Source: JAMCXS01 sp964459065 (GTDB lineage Bacteria > Acidobacteriota > Terriglobia > UBA7540). Taken from it: 26,299 nt of DNA. Below are positions 6,356 through 14,835 of this stretch, piece by piece. The notes under the pieces are model-generated. The model saw only the letters and a list, made by a program, of their open reading frames with translations. It was not told where the DNA came from and made no database searches. The stretch is taken from the NCBI GenBank assembly GCA_964459065.1, contig CAYWMN010000017.1, positions 1-26,299 of the forward strand. Reading direction: 5' to 3'. A program made the translations under genes and the position numbers. How positions within the stretch are numbered: position 1 is the stretch's first letter; every line of letters starts with the position of its first letter.

Positions 6356-8308
6356 ATGAAACAACTTACATCTGCAATTGCCCGCGCCGGGTTCGTGGTG
6401 GCGCTCGGTCTACTGATTACAGGATGCACCTCGAAGAAGGAAGTTAATTCCAACCAACAGGCTATTAAGAAGTTTCAAATCGCTTCCTCGCAGGAGCCTA
6501 ATCTCTCGCCCGAGCAAATCACCAAGCTGGTGCGCAAAAAGATCAAGTATGTTTTCGTCATCTACCAGGAAAACCGGTCCTTTGACTCGTATTTCGGAAC
6601 GTTTCCGGGAGCCGACGGACAGTTCAGCCACAAGCCGAAAGACACCCCTGGCTTCTATCAGCCGATCGAGAATGTGGATGGGACCATGGGCACCATCCAC
6701 CCTTTTCGAATCGGTCCTAGGCAATACGCGGCGGATACCAATGACGTTGACCATTCGCACCCGATTATTGTTGCCAAAATGCATGTTGTCAGCGGCGTCC
6801 CCCGGATGAACCGCTTTGCCTTGAGGGAAGAACAAAGGTTCGTGGAATCCGGCCAGAAACCTTCGCTCATGGCCAAGCAGTCGGGCGAACTGGCCATGGC
6901 TTATGAAGATTGCGACACGATTCCGCTGTTGTGGCGATACGCGGACCGCTTCGTGCTGTTCGATCACATCTTTCAGGAAATGTCGGGGCCTTCCACGCTT
7001 GGAAACATCGCCATCATCGCAGCGCAGACGGGACAAACCCAGTGGGCCCTCCACCCGAATGAGGCTTACAAAGGAGATGGCGGGAGCTCTCCCGGTGTCC
7101 CTGTTATGAATGACAAAGACCCGTTTTGGGGATCACCTTTGGACCCGACTCCCAAGTCTGAGAAGCTGCCCGTCAACCCCCGCGATTTTCATTCCGGCCG
7201 CACACCCAAGACACAACTCAATCTGACGTTCGCTTCGCTTCCGCTTACCCTTCAGGGAAATCACCTGAAATCCGTTACGCGGCACGATCGGGACCCGCGT
7301 CGCGACTTGGCCGACGTTAGGCACGACGTGCGCTTCATCTCCAGCCGGAAGCAATCTCCGGTCGGTTTTGGCTGGTACCAGGAAGGCTACGGCTCGGGGC
7401 CGGTGGACCCCGATGACGGTCCCGTTGACGCTGAAGGTCTCCACGCTGCCTACATTACGCACCATAACGGCCCGCAATACTTCGGCTACATTGCGAACAA
7501 TCCGAAAATGAACCGGGAATTGCACGGGCTGAGCAAGTTTTATGAAGCTCTCAAGGAAAAGACCCTTCCAAAAAGCGGCGGCATTTTTTTTGTGAAGGGC
7601 GGTTTTCTCAATTCGCTCCACCTCAAACCCTCCGATCCTGATCCCAAGGTGCAGAAGGATTTCCTTGGAGATGATGACCATCCCAACTACTCGGATGCGC
7701 AGATCAGCGAGGCTTTCGTGGCGGAAACCATCAACAAGATCGCTGCGAGCCCGTATTGGAACGAGTGCGCGATCATCATCACCTGGGACGATTCGGAAGG
7801 GGACTACGACCATGTCCCGCCGCCGATCCTTGCCAAAGGCCCGGACGGTTCTCCGATCAGCGACGGCCCGCGGGTTCCTCTGATTTTGATTTCGCCCTAT
7901 TCCCGCACTCACTTTGTCGCTCACGCGCAAGGAAACCAGGCTTCCGTGGTGAAGCTTGCGGACACGGTTTTCGGTTTGCCGCCTCTGGCGCTGCTGCCCG
8001 ATGAAGCGCGGGGCCGGCGCCTGGGTGAAAAAGAGTTCGGCCAGAAGAATTTGGGCCCTGAAGACGCCCTTACCCCGGGAATTACCAACTTGACGGGAGC
8101 TTTCAGTCCGGCGCGCCTTCAAGGAACGGAGCCGCCGCTGCCCGCCAGTTACGTCGAGATTCCGCAGTCGCTGATTTTGCATTTGCCCCAGGAAACCGGT
8201 TATGGGTGCAAGGCGCTGGGAATTGAGACCACGGACCGAAGGCTCAAAATTCCCAACGAGATTCCGAGCGATTTCAACCCGCGTCCTCATACGGACCCCA
8301 CAAAATGA
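6356..8308 (+). CDS. Phosphoesterase-family lipoprotein (phospholipase C / acid phosphatase type, PF04185)
   Basis: A 650-residue exported hydrolase. The N-terminus is a lipoprotein signal (residues 1-24, LLITGC lipobox with Cys24), so it is expected at the cell envelope. The catalytic domain begins at YVFVIYQENRSFDSYFGTFPG (about 65-85), the signature of bacterial phospholipase C and AcpA-type acid phosphatases. The core continues with DTIPLLWRYADRFVLFDHIF, MSGPSTLGN and, near the end, ITWDDSEGDYDHVPPP (Asp478, Asp479, Glu481), the metal-binding part seen in the family. The substrate (phospholipid headgroup or phosphate monoester) cannot be decided from sequence. A phosphate-scavenging role is plausible. 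The ATG has only a weak AGG upstream. It lies divergent from the rib operon and is followed by two more exported proteins on the same strand, though a 314-bp gap argues against a tight operon. Confidence 0.88.
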   Translation: MKQLTSAIARAGFVVALGLLITGCTSKKEVNSNQQAIKKFQIASSQEPNLSPEQITKLVRKKIKYVFVIYQENRSFDSYFGTFPGADGQFSHKPKDTPGFYQPIENVDGTMGTIHPFRIGPRQYAADTNDVDHSHPIIVAKMHVVSGVPRMNRFALREEQRFVESGQKPSLMAKQSGELAMAYEDCDTIPLLWRYADRFVLFDHIFQEMSGPSTLGNIAIIAAQTGQTQWALHPNEAYKGDGGSSPGVPVMNDKDPFWGSPLDPTPKSEKLPVNPRDFHSGRTPKTQLNLTFASLPLTLQGNHLKSVTRHDRDPRRDLADVRHDVRFISSRKQSPVGFGWYQEGYGSGPVDPDDGPVDAEGLHAAYITHHNGPQYFGYIANNPKMNRELHGLSKFYEALKEKTLPKSGGIFFVKGGFLNSLHLKPSDPDPKVQKDFLGDDDHPNYSDAQISEAFVAETINKIAASPYWNECAIIITWDDSEGDYDHVPPPILAKGPDGSPISDGPRVPLILISPYSRTHFVAHAQGNQASVVKLADTVFGLPPLALLPDEARGRRLGEKEFGQKNLGPEDALTPGITNLTGAFSPARLQGTEPPLPASYVEIPQSLILHLPQETGYGCKALGIETTDRRLKIPNEIPSDFNPRPHTDPTK

Positions 8309-8622
8309 GGCGACGGCGGAAACTGTGGAGGCCGGTCCGGAAAGCCTTTGACCTGATTGCAGCATCCAAAGCTTCTGTGGCTGTGCAGGAGAGTTGGGCT
8401 TGTCCCGGGTCGCTTTACAAAGCAGAGCCCTTCGATCCATTTGAACCGCTGCGTTGCCGCACGTTATGTTTTTTGGGGATCAGGGATGGTATTTCCCTCT
8501 ACGTGTCTCCTATCGTTTGCCGCGAAGGGCGTGCTGGGAACCGGCGAACGTTTCGGACTGGAAGCGGTCTCCCGGATGATGGCGTCGTCCGCCGCAGTAA
8601 AACCGAATCGAGGACTTAAATC
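8309..8622 (+). other. 314-bp intergenic stretch, no supported gene
   Basis: Two overlapping short open frames exist here (starts at 8305 and 8357), but both encode low-complexity, Arg/Cys-rich sequence without an SD or family resemblance. I see no tRNA, strong promoter or terminator. It may hold the promoter of the M61 gene. Confidence 0.4.
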
Positions 8623-10518
8623 ATGAACTCATTGCGCTGTCGAATCTGGGCCTGCTTTTTGGTGTCTTTTGCCTTTACCGCCTTAAGCTTGCGCGCCCAA
8701 ACAGGACCGGCCATTACCCTGGAAGTTGACGCCACGCAGGCGCCCCAGAGCATCATTCATACCCACATGGTAATCCCGGTGAAGCCGGGCCCCTTGACGC
8801 TTTATTATCCCAAGTGGATTCCCGGAGAACATGCTCCGGACGGGCCGATTCTTGATTTGGTCGGGCTCAAGCTCAGCGCCCATGGCAAACGAATCGCCTG
8901 GCGCCGGGACCTGTTGGACATGTTTACCTTTCACGTGAACATCCCAGACGGGGTGCATTCTCTTGACGCCTCTTTTGATTACGTCGAGCCCGGCGTCATG
9001 TCGGGCTTTACCGCCGGCGCCTCAACTACGGACAAGCTGGCGGTGATTAGTTGGAATCAGGATCTGCTCTATCCTGCCGGCCGTCCCGCCCAGGACTTGA
9101 CCTACCAGGCGACGTTGAAGCTCCCCGTGGGCTGGAAGTTCGGCACGGCGCTTCCGGTTGCCGGGCAAAAGGGCAACGTCATCAAGTTCAAGCCTGCTTC
9201 CTTAAACCGCCTTGTCGATTCTCCCGTCATCAGCGGACAGTACTTCCGGGTTGTCAACGTGACGCCGTCCGGAGAACCGATCCATCATGAAATTGATTTG
9301 GCCGCCGATAGCGAGGAGGCCGTGGCTATGAGCCCGGCCCTCCAACAGGACTACACGAACCTGGTGGCCCAGAGCCGTTATTTGTTCGGAAGCCGGCATT
9401 ACCGCGATTACCATTTCCTGCTCAGCCTCAGCAATCACGTCGCCCATTTCGGGCTTGAGCATCACGAGTCGGATGACAGCCGGGTGGGAGAGTTTGCTCT
9501 GATCAATCCTCAGCAGCGCGAACTCATGGCCTTTCTGCTGCCGCACGAATTCGTGCACTCCTGGAATGGAAAATTCCGGCGGCCCAAGGATCTGAGCCCC
9601 CCCTATTACGAGGCCCCGCAAAAGACCGATATGCTTTGGGTTTATGAAGGGCTGACCGAATACCTCGGCGACCTTTTGACGGCCCGCAGCGGTTTGTGGA
9701 CCCCCAGGCAATATCGCGAGGCTCTGGCTATGAGCGCGGCCGCCCTTGGGCCCGGGCGGCCAGGGCGGACCTGGCGCCCTCTCGCCGATACCACTGTGGC
9801 GGCCCAACTCCTTTATTTTGCTCCTGAGGAATGGACCAACTGGCGGCGGAGTGTGGACTTCTATGATGAAGGCGTCTTGCTGTGGCTGGAAGTTGACACG
9901 ATCATTAACCGGCAAACGCACGGCCGGAAATCGTTGGACGATTTCTGCCGCCTGTTTTATGGTGGACCGAACAAAGGTCCTCAACTGAAGACTTACACCT
10001 TTCAGGACGTCGTTGACGCTCTCGATCAGATTGCGCCGTACCCGTGGGCGAAATTTTTTCATCAACGTCTGAACTCGGTTTCTCCCCAAGCGCCCCTGGG
10101 AGGGATCGAAGCCAGCGGCTGGAAGGTTGCCTACACGGATGTTGAACCGGAGATGCTGAAAGCTGAAGAAAGTGTTCATCGCGTGATGAGCGCAGCATAT
10201 TCGATTGGTCTATTTCTGAAAAACGACGGCACCATTATCGATTCCATTGTGACGATGCCGGCCTATAAAGCGGGGATTGCACCGGGAATGAAGCTGGTGG
10301 CCGTGAACGGGCGCCGTTTTACGCCGGACGTGCTTCACGCCGCACTGCGGGCCAGCGTCCATTCCTCCCAGCCTCTCCGGCTCCTGGTTGTGAATGACGA
10401 CTACTACAAGACGTATAAGATCGACTATCACGGAGGAGAGCGGTATCCGCATTTGGTCCCGGAGCCGGGAAGGCCGGACCTCCTTGATCAAATTCTGAAG
10501 CCCCTGTCTGCGCAGTGA
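8623..10518 (+). CDS. Secreted M61-family (glycyl aminopeptidase-type) metalloprotease with C-terminal PDZ-like domain
   Basis: A 631-residue zinc peptidase. Residues 1-25 form a signal peptide (FLVSFAFTALSLRAQ with an Ala-x-Ala-like cut), so it acts outside the cytoplasm. An N-terminal beta-rich domain (about 30-240) precedes the catalytic part. There HEFVHSWNGKFRRP (His308, Glu309, His312) and WVYEGLTEYLGDLL (Glu342 as third ligand) are the diagnostic M61 motifs; the asparagine and arginine after HExxH are also typical. About residues 515-605 (SIGLFLKNDGTIIDSIVTMP, YKAGIAPGMKLVAVNGRRF) look like a PDZ domain, the usual M61 C-terminus. The ATG has AGGAC about 7 nt upstream. It is followed 60 bp later by the Asp-box gene, probably cotranscribed. 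Members prefer small N-terminal residues, but the real substrate is unknown. Confidence 0.9.
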   Translation: MNSLRCRIWACFLVSFAFTALSLRAQTGPAITLEVDATQAPQSIIHTHMVIPVKPGPLTLYYPKWIPGEHAPDGPILDLVGLKLSAHGKRIAWRRDLLDMFTFHVNIPDGVHSLDASFDYVEPGVMSGFTAGASTTDKLAVISWNQDLLYPAGRPAQDLTYQATLKLPVGWKFGTALPVAGQKGNVIKFKPASLNRLVDSPVISGQYFRVVNVTPSGEPIHHEIDLAADSEEAVAMSPALQQDYTNLVAQSRYLFGSRHYRDYHFLLSLSNHVAHFGLEHHESDDSRVGEFALINPQQRELMAFLLPHEFVHSWNGKFRRPKDLSPPYYEAPQKTDMLWVYEGLTEYLGDLLTARSGLWTPRQYREALAMSAAALGPGRPGRTWRPLADTTVAAQLLYFAPEEWTNWRRSVDFYDEGVLLWLEVDTIINRQTHGRKSLDDFCRLFYGGPNKGPQLKTYTFQDVVDALDQIAPYPWAKFFHQRLNSVSPQAPLGGIEASGWKVAYTDVEPEMLKAEESVHRVMSAAYSIGLFLKNDGTIIDSIVTMPAYKAGIAPGMKLVAVNGRRFTPDVLHAALRASVHSSQPLRLLVVNDDYYKTYKIDYHGGERYPHLVPEPGRPDLLDQILKPLSAQ

Positions 10519-10578
10519 ATTGTTTTCGCTGTGCGGCCGGCGGCTGCGGGGGTTTTGCCTGCAGGGTGATGAAAGACG

Positions 10579-12027
10579 ATGGATCCCAGAAAGTTTCTTT
10601 TGAAAGTAAACCAACGCGGAATTCACGGCGCCGGACATTCGACCGGACGCGTTGCGGGGAGTTGTTGCTGCGCCGCTCTTTGCTGGGCGGTCCTTTTTGC
10701 CTTGCCTCTGGCGGCACAGAACCGGCTTTTGCCGCGGCCTCCGGGAGTGAAAATCATCAATCTGACGCGCCACGCCGGATATTTCAATGAGCCCTCGATT
10801 GCAATAAATCCTTATAATCCGGATCAGCTGGTAACGGCATTCCAGAGCGGCGCGCGGATTTCCTACTCGCGGGATGGCGGCGAGAGCTGGAAAAGGGCTT
10901 CAGGAACCGCGCCGCGCAACTATGCGATGTCCGGCGATGTGTCCGCCGCCTACGATAATCGCGGGCACGCTTTTTTGTGCTCGATCGCCTTTGACAAGCT
11001 GGGAACGGATGAGTACTGGGGCCATGATGCCACCCGCAACGGCATTTTTGTGCGCCGCTCGCTCGATGGCGGAAAGACCTGGCAGCGCCAGGCCGTGCCG
11101 GTGATTGAACATCCCACGCGGCCGGGCATTCCTTTTGAAGATAAGCCTTACCTCGTGGCCGATAATACCCACGGACCTTATGCCGGCCGCCTTTATGTGG
11201 GATGGACGGAGTTTACTCTGACCAAGTCCGTCATTCTGTTCTCGCGCTCTGAAGACGACGGCGCAACCTGGTCCAAGCCCCTTCGAATCAGCGCGCACGC
11301 GGGTTTGCCTCGGGACGACAATGGCGCCGTTGAAGGCTTCTCGGGTGCGGTCGGTCCGGACAGCACGATCTATGCCGTGTGGGCTGACGGTTCGCACATC
11401 GTTTTCACGTCTTCGCGGGATGGCGGTCGAAGCTTTCGGCCCTCGCGCGGCATTATCGATATCGCCCCGCCATACTTCCACATCTCGGATGTGGACCGGA
11501 CGGATGGGTTCCCGGTGATTGCCGTTGATCCCCACGGCGGCAACGGAGCGGGTGTCCTCTATGTGGCGTGGAGTGATTACCGCAACGGCGACGTCGACGT
11601 ATTCTGCTCCACGTCACGCGACCGAGGCGTGACGTGGTCTCGTCCGGTCCGCGTGAACTCCGATCCGCTTCACGACGGTGCGGATCAGTTCTTTCAGTGG
11701 CTGGCCGTCGATCCGGTGTCTGGCGCGGCCAATATGATTTTCTACGACCGGCGCCGGGACCCGGACAACCAAAATGCTTTTGTGGTTCTTGCCCGTTCCA
11801 CCGACGGCGGCAAAAGCTTCCGCAACTACGCCTGGACGATCAAGCCCTTTAATCCCGCCGGGGATTTTCTGGGCGACTATACCGCGATCGCCGCGTACCG
11901 GGGGCGCGTCTACGGAGCCTGGGCCGAAGAGAGACCGCGTTTGCGCAGGCGCGCAGTGGGCGCAGTTGACCATACCATCGTGCGTTTAGGTCGCGCGGAT
12001 TTCACAAGCAAAAGCGCGTCCCGCTAG
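10579..12027 (+). CDS. Secreted six-Asp-box (BNR repeat) beta-propeller, sialidase-like
   Basis: A 482-residue protein with a long N-region and a hydrophobic signal core (about residues 28-46, CCAALCWAVLFALPLAAQ), so it is exported. Six Asp-box motifs (S/T-x-D-x-G-x-T/S-W/F) recur about every 60 residues, at roughly 97, 161, 224, 279, 346 and 407. Examples are SRDGGESW, SLDGGKTW, SRDRGVTW and STDGGKSF. That spacing predicts a six-bladed propeller like that of sialidases. However, the arginine-rich F/YRIP motif near the N-terminus of true sialidases is not seen, so enzyme activity is uncertain. It may be a binding or structural propeller. The ATG at 10579 has a poor SD (AAAGACG). It probably shares a transcript with the M61 gene 60 bp upstream and ends convergent with the permease. 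Confidence 0.8.
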   Translation: MDPRKFLLKVNQRGIHGAGHSTGRVAGSCCCAALCWAVLFALPLAAQNRLLPRPPGVKIINLTRHAGYFNEPSIAINPYNPDQLVTAFQSGARISYSRDGGESWKRASGTAPRNYAMSGDVSAAYDNRGHAFLCSIAFDKLGTDEYWGHDATRNGIFVRRSLDGGKTWQRQAVPVIEHPTRPGIPFEDKPYLVADNTHGPYAGRLYVGWTEFTLTKSVILFSRSEDDGATWSKPLRISAHAGLPRDDNGAVEGFSGAVGPDSTIYAVWADGSHIVFTSSRDGGRSFRPSRGIIDIAPPYFHISDVDRTDGFPVIAVDPHGGNGAGVLYVAWSDYRNGDVDVFCSTSRDRGVTWSRPVRVNSDPLHDGADQFFQWLAVDPVSGAANMIFYDRRRDPDNQNAFVVLARSTDGGKSFRNYAWTIKPFNPAGDFLGDYTAIAAYRGRVYGAWAEERPRLRRRAVGAVDHTIVRLGRADFTSKSASR

Positions 12028-12143
12028 AAGTCTCTTCTTCCACGATGGCCGGATTCCTTGCGGCTTCTCCACCGGCAGGCCTCCCGGGCGTTGCAATCGA
12101 TAATCTTTGCCAAAGCTTTTTGCGGGGCTTGTCGCGGAAGGTT

Positions 12144-14408
12144 CTATAGGTGGGGGATGCGGCGCGAACGGATTTTTCCCAAATGCTGCTTAAGGCGTTC
12201 CAGCGTTTCCGCTTCTTCATCCCCGCGGAGTCTTCGCTGGATTTCGGTCAGGGCAAAGTGGATGATGTCGTGATGGTGGATTTCTTCCTCACCCAGTCGG
12301 GCGCTGCATTCAAGCCATAAGTTATGAAGGAGGTCGATTTCGTTGGGAGTCAGGTGAGGAGCATGCGGACCTACGTAGAAGATCTCTTGCTGTCCATACG
12401 GTGAGTAAATCTCAACGGTCAGCTGCGGCTTGGGTTCGGGAAGTTTTTCCCATGCGAGTCCGGCGCGGCGCGCTTCTTCCGCGGAGGTCATTTTAGTCGA
12501 GGATCCCAGGACCATCGCCGACGATTGCAGGTTTTGCGCCGCGCGCAGCATCCCGTCCCAGACGTCCGTGGCGGCGACAACGGCGAGCTTGACGGATTTG
12601 CCGTATTTTTCAGACAAAGCAAGCGCGCGGGTAAAAAGCTCTTGCTCGTTGACGGTGAAGAGCTGTTCCGGCGACAGACCGTGTTCCCCGGAGCCGGCCC
12701 GCAGCAGGGGGCGGATGTGAAGGACCACCACATCCTGGCGTTCGATGTTAACCTGCTCCAGCACCGACGCCAGGTGGTGGAGCTTGTAGTAGTCGGGAAT
12801 CGGCACCAGGACGTTGCCGGGCTTGGATCCGATCGCCACGGTCGTAATTTCCTCGCTGGGCTCCAGGTTAAACTGGTCGAGATCGGTTCGCACAGCCTGC
12901 CGTCGCGAGTGTTTTTCCGAAAGCGTGAAAAGGATGTAAAAGAGCAGCGTGAAGCTGACTCCCGCAATGGTCGCAATTTCCTTGGTGAATAGATTGATGA
13001 TGGCGGTTGCAAACAGGGTCAGAGTAATGAGCCCCAGACCCAGCGGAAACTCCCACTTCGCCAATCTCACGTTCATGGGTACACGAAATTCGCGGGGCCC
13101 GGGTTTGGTGAAGCGAAGAACCAGAACGGCCAATCCCTTCATGGCGAAACTCCAAATCACCCCGAAGGCGTAGGCTTCACCCAAAAGGATTACGTTCCCG
13201 CGACTTAGGAAAATCGTCAGCAACTGAAGGATGGCAACCAGGTTGATGATCCGGTGAGATGTTCCAAAGCGCGGATGCGGGCGCCTGAACCAGTCGGCGA
13301 GGACTCCGTCTTCGGAAACTCGGTTTAGAACCCCATTCGAACCGACGATCGCTGTGTTGACGGCTCCGGAAAGGATCATGACGCCCACGACAACGACGAA
13401 CCCATGGAAAAGCAGGCGGAGCGTCAGTGGTCCCGCCACGTTCATCGCCAGGCCCGCGATTAGATTGTCTTTGTAACTCATCCGTGTGTGCGCGTTGGGG
13501 ATGACCATGAAGGCGAAAAACGAGACCAGCGACGTGAAGAGCATGCTGTAAATGAAAATAATAAAGGCAGTCTTCTTGAGGTTGGGCAGCTTGGGATGCT
13601 CGATTTCCCGGTAAACCTGGGCAAGCGTTTCAAGTCCGCTCATGGCCAGAACGGAATGGCCAAAGGCGACGAGAATGCCGACAACGCCGATAATCTCCGG
13701 GAGCCGGCTGGAGTGCAACCATCCCTCGGCCGCAACTGAAAAGTGCAGGTGTGAGGGGATGGGCGCAGGCGGAAGGTGCACGCCCCGGGCCCAGATCGTG
13801 TACCCGCACCAGCCGATCATCAGCAGCACCAACACGGTGGTGAACTGCATGATGCGAACCGCTTTTTCGCTGGACTCCTCGATGCCTTTTACGTTTTCCC
13901 ACCAGAAATAAATCGTGACGAGCGCCGCGAAAATCGCGGAGGTAGAGTTGGTGGGAAGCACATAATGAACGTTCGCGTGCCGCAGAAGGTCATTGACGAA
14001 ACCAACTAAGTATTGGCCGGCTGAAACACCGCTGATGGGTCCGGTGAGAATGTAATCAAACATCAAGGCCGACACGGAAAACTTGGCCAGGGTGCTTCCC
14101 ATGGCTTCTTTGACAACTCGATAGACTCCGCCCCGGACGAACATGCTGCAGCTTTCCACGTACATCTGGGCGACCGCATACGCAAACAACATGACTGCCA
14201 GGATGAACCATGGCGCCGAAGGTCCAATGGCCTGCTCGGCAATGCCGCCGGCGTAGAACGCGGACGAGGCAAGGTCATTCAGGACGATGGCTGCGGCGCG
14301 CCAGAACGAAATGAACGTGAGCATGGCGGTGGTTGCCACCATGACGCGCGGAAGGGTTACGGTGCGCTTCGTGCTTTCTGGTTGTTGTGGGGTGTGATGG
14401 GCTGTCAT
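12144..14408 (-). CDS. APC-superfamily amino-acid/polyamine permease with C-terminal UspA-like domain
   Basis: A 754-residue inner-membrane transporter. Residues about 20-480 contain roughly twelve hydrophobic helices. They begin LPRVMVATTAMLTFISFWRA and include ISGVSAGQYLVGFV, LAFAVAQ-like helices and VGVMILSGAVNTAIVGSNG, as in the APC family, which imports or exchanges amino acids. The last about 250 residues are soluble: GNVLVPIPDYYKLHHLASVL, VVVLHIRPLL and SSAMVLGSSTKM have the strand/helix/ATP-loop pattern of universal stress proteins. An acidic and histidine-rich end (LGEEEIHHHDIIHFAL) follows, which I do not recognise. Fusion suggests that transport is tuned by nucleotide or energy state, as inferred for other USP-tailed transporters. 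No good SD precedes the ATG at 14408, so the exact start is uncertain. It is divergent from the sugar isomerase gene. Confidence 0.85.
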   Translation of the reverse strand: MTAHHTPQQPESTKRTVTLPRVMVATTAMLTFISFWRAAAIVLNDLASSAFYAGGIAEQAIGPSAPWFILAVMLFAYAVAQMYVESCSMFVRGGVYRVVKEAMGSTLAKFSVSALMFDYILTGPISGVSAGQYLVGFVNDLLRHANVHYVLPTNSTSAIFAALVTIYFWWENVKGIEESSEKAVRIMQFTTVLVLLMIGWCGYTIWARGVHLPPAPIPSHLHFSVAAEGWLHSSRLPEIIGVVGILVAFGHSVLAMSGLETLAQVYREIEHPKLPNLKKTAFIIFIYSMLFTSLVSFFAFMVIPNAHTRMSYKDNLIAGLAMNVAGPLTLRLLFHGFVVVVGVMILSGAVNTAIVGSNGVLNRVSEDGVLADWFRRPHPRFGTSHRIINLVAILQLLTIFLSRGNVILLGEAYAFGVIWSFAMKGLAVLVLRFTKPGPREFRVPMNVRLAKWEFPLGLGLITLTLFATAIINLFTKEIATIAGVSFTLLFYILFTLSEKHSRRQAVRTDLDQFNLEPSEEITTVAIGSKPGNVLVPIPDYYKLHHLASVLEQVNIERQDVVVLHIRPLLRAGSGEHGLSPEQLFTVNEQELFTRALALSEKYGKSVKLAVVAATDVWDGMLRAAQNLQSSAMVLGSSTKMTSAEEARRAGLAWEKLPEPKPQLTVEIYSPYGQQEIFYVGPHAPHLTPNEIDLLHNLWLECSARLGEEEIHHHDIIHFALTEIQRRLRGDEEAETLERLKQHLGKIRSRRIPHL

Positions 14409-14470
14409 GGGTGGGCGCTGGCTCTAGAGGGAGCGACGGAAACCTTGACGTGAATCTTGGTTTGGCATGA

Positions 14471-14497
14471 CTGAATTTAGCCCAAGGCTGAATTCAG
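14471..14497. promoter_or_regulatory. 12-bp inverted repeat upstream of the permease gene
   Basis: CTGAATTTAGCC and GGCTGAATTCAG pair over 12 positions around a CAA loop, with a single U-G wobble in plus-strand RNA (A-C in minus-strand RNA). It sits 63 bp before the permease ATG and is followed on the plus strand by GATTTTG. It could be an operator for a dimeric regulator or a plus-strand hairpin that insulates the two divergent units. Confidence 0.4.
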
Positions 14498-14788
14498 GAT
14501 TTTGCCACAAACGGACTGCCGATGGAAAGCCCTTTTTGCCAGGAACGGCGTAACATGCCTAGAATCAATTGCGTATAGAGATGCACCGCTTTCGGAGGAA
14601 TCCCGCCGTTGCCTTGCCCTAGAGACTGGCTCTCCGCTGGTGCGAGCGGAATGATTGCAATAGGAACAAACCCACCAGGGAGGTGTTTCTATGGACGGAG
14701 GCGGCGAAAAACACGGCAATTCGGGCTTGCGGGATTCAGCCTTTGTGCGTTCTTCAAAGTCTTGTTTCCTGCTGGACCGCCCATCCCG

Positions 14789-14817
14789 TTGACTGGCCTG
14801 AGCATGGCTGATATATT
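14789..14817 (+). promoter_or_regulatory. Sigma-70-type promoter of the isomerase-kinase unit
   Basis: TTGACT (14789-14794), 17-bp spacer and TATATT (14812-14817) are near consensus. Initiation about 14824 would leave only a 12-nt leader that just contains the GAGGTGA Shine-Dalgarno (14826-14832) before the ATG at 14836. Confidence 0.7.
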
Positions 14818-14835
14818 TTCTCCCCGAGGTGACAT

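Larger units (their letters stand above)
14409..14835. other. 427-bp divergent intergenic region (permease / isomerase)
   Basis: It holds the isomerase promoter (14789-14817) close to its right end and a 12-bp inverted repeat (14471-14497) near the permease start. The middle, about 14500-14780, has short frames without SD or recognisable products, and I see no RNA gene. Confidence 0.5.

Noticed and set aside
7133..8440. 435-codon minus-strand frame opposite the phosphoesterase gene
   Set aside because: Arg-rich antisense shadow of a gene with clear catalytic motifs.
8305..8626. Two small plus-strand frames after the phosphoesterase gene, one with an ATGA overlap
   Set aside because: The overlap looked like translational coupling, but neither product has a domain, signal or plausible composition and neither has an SD.
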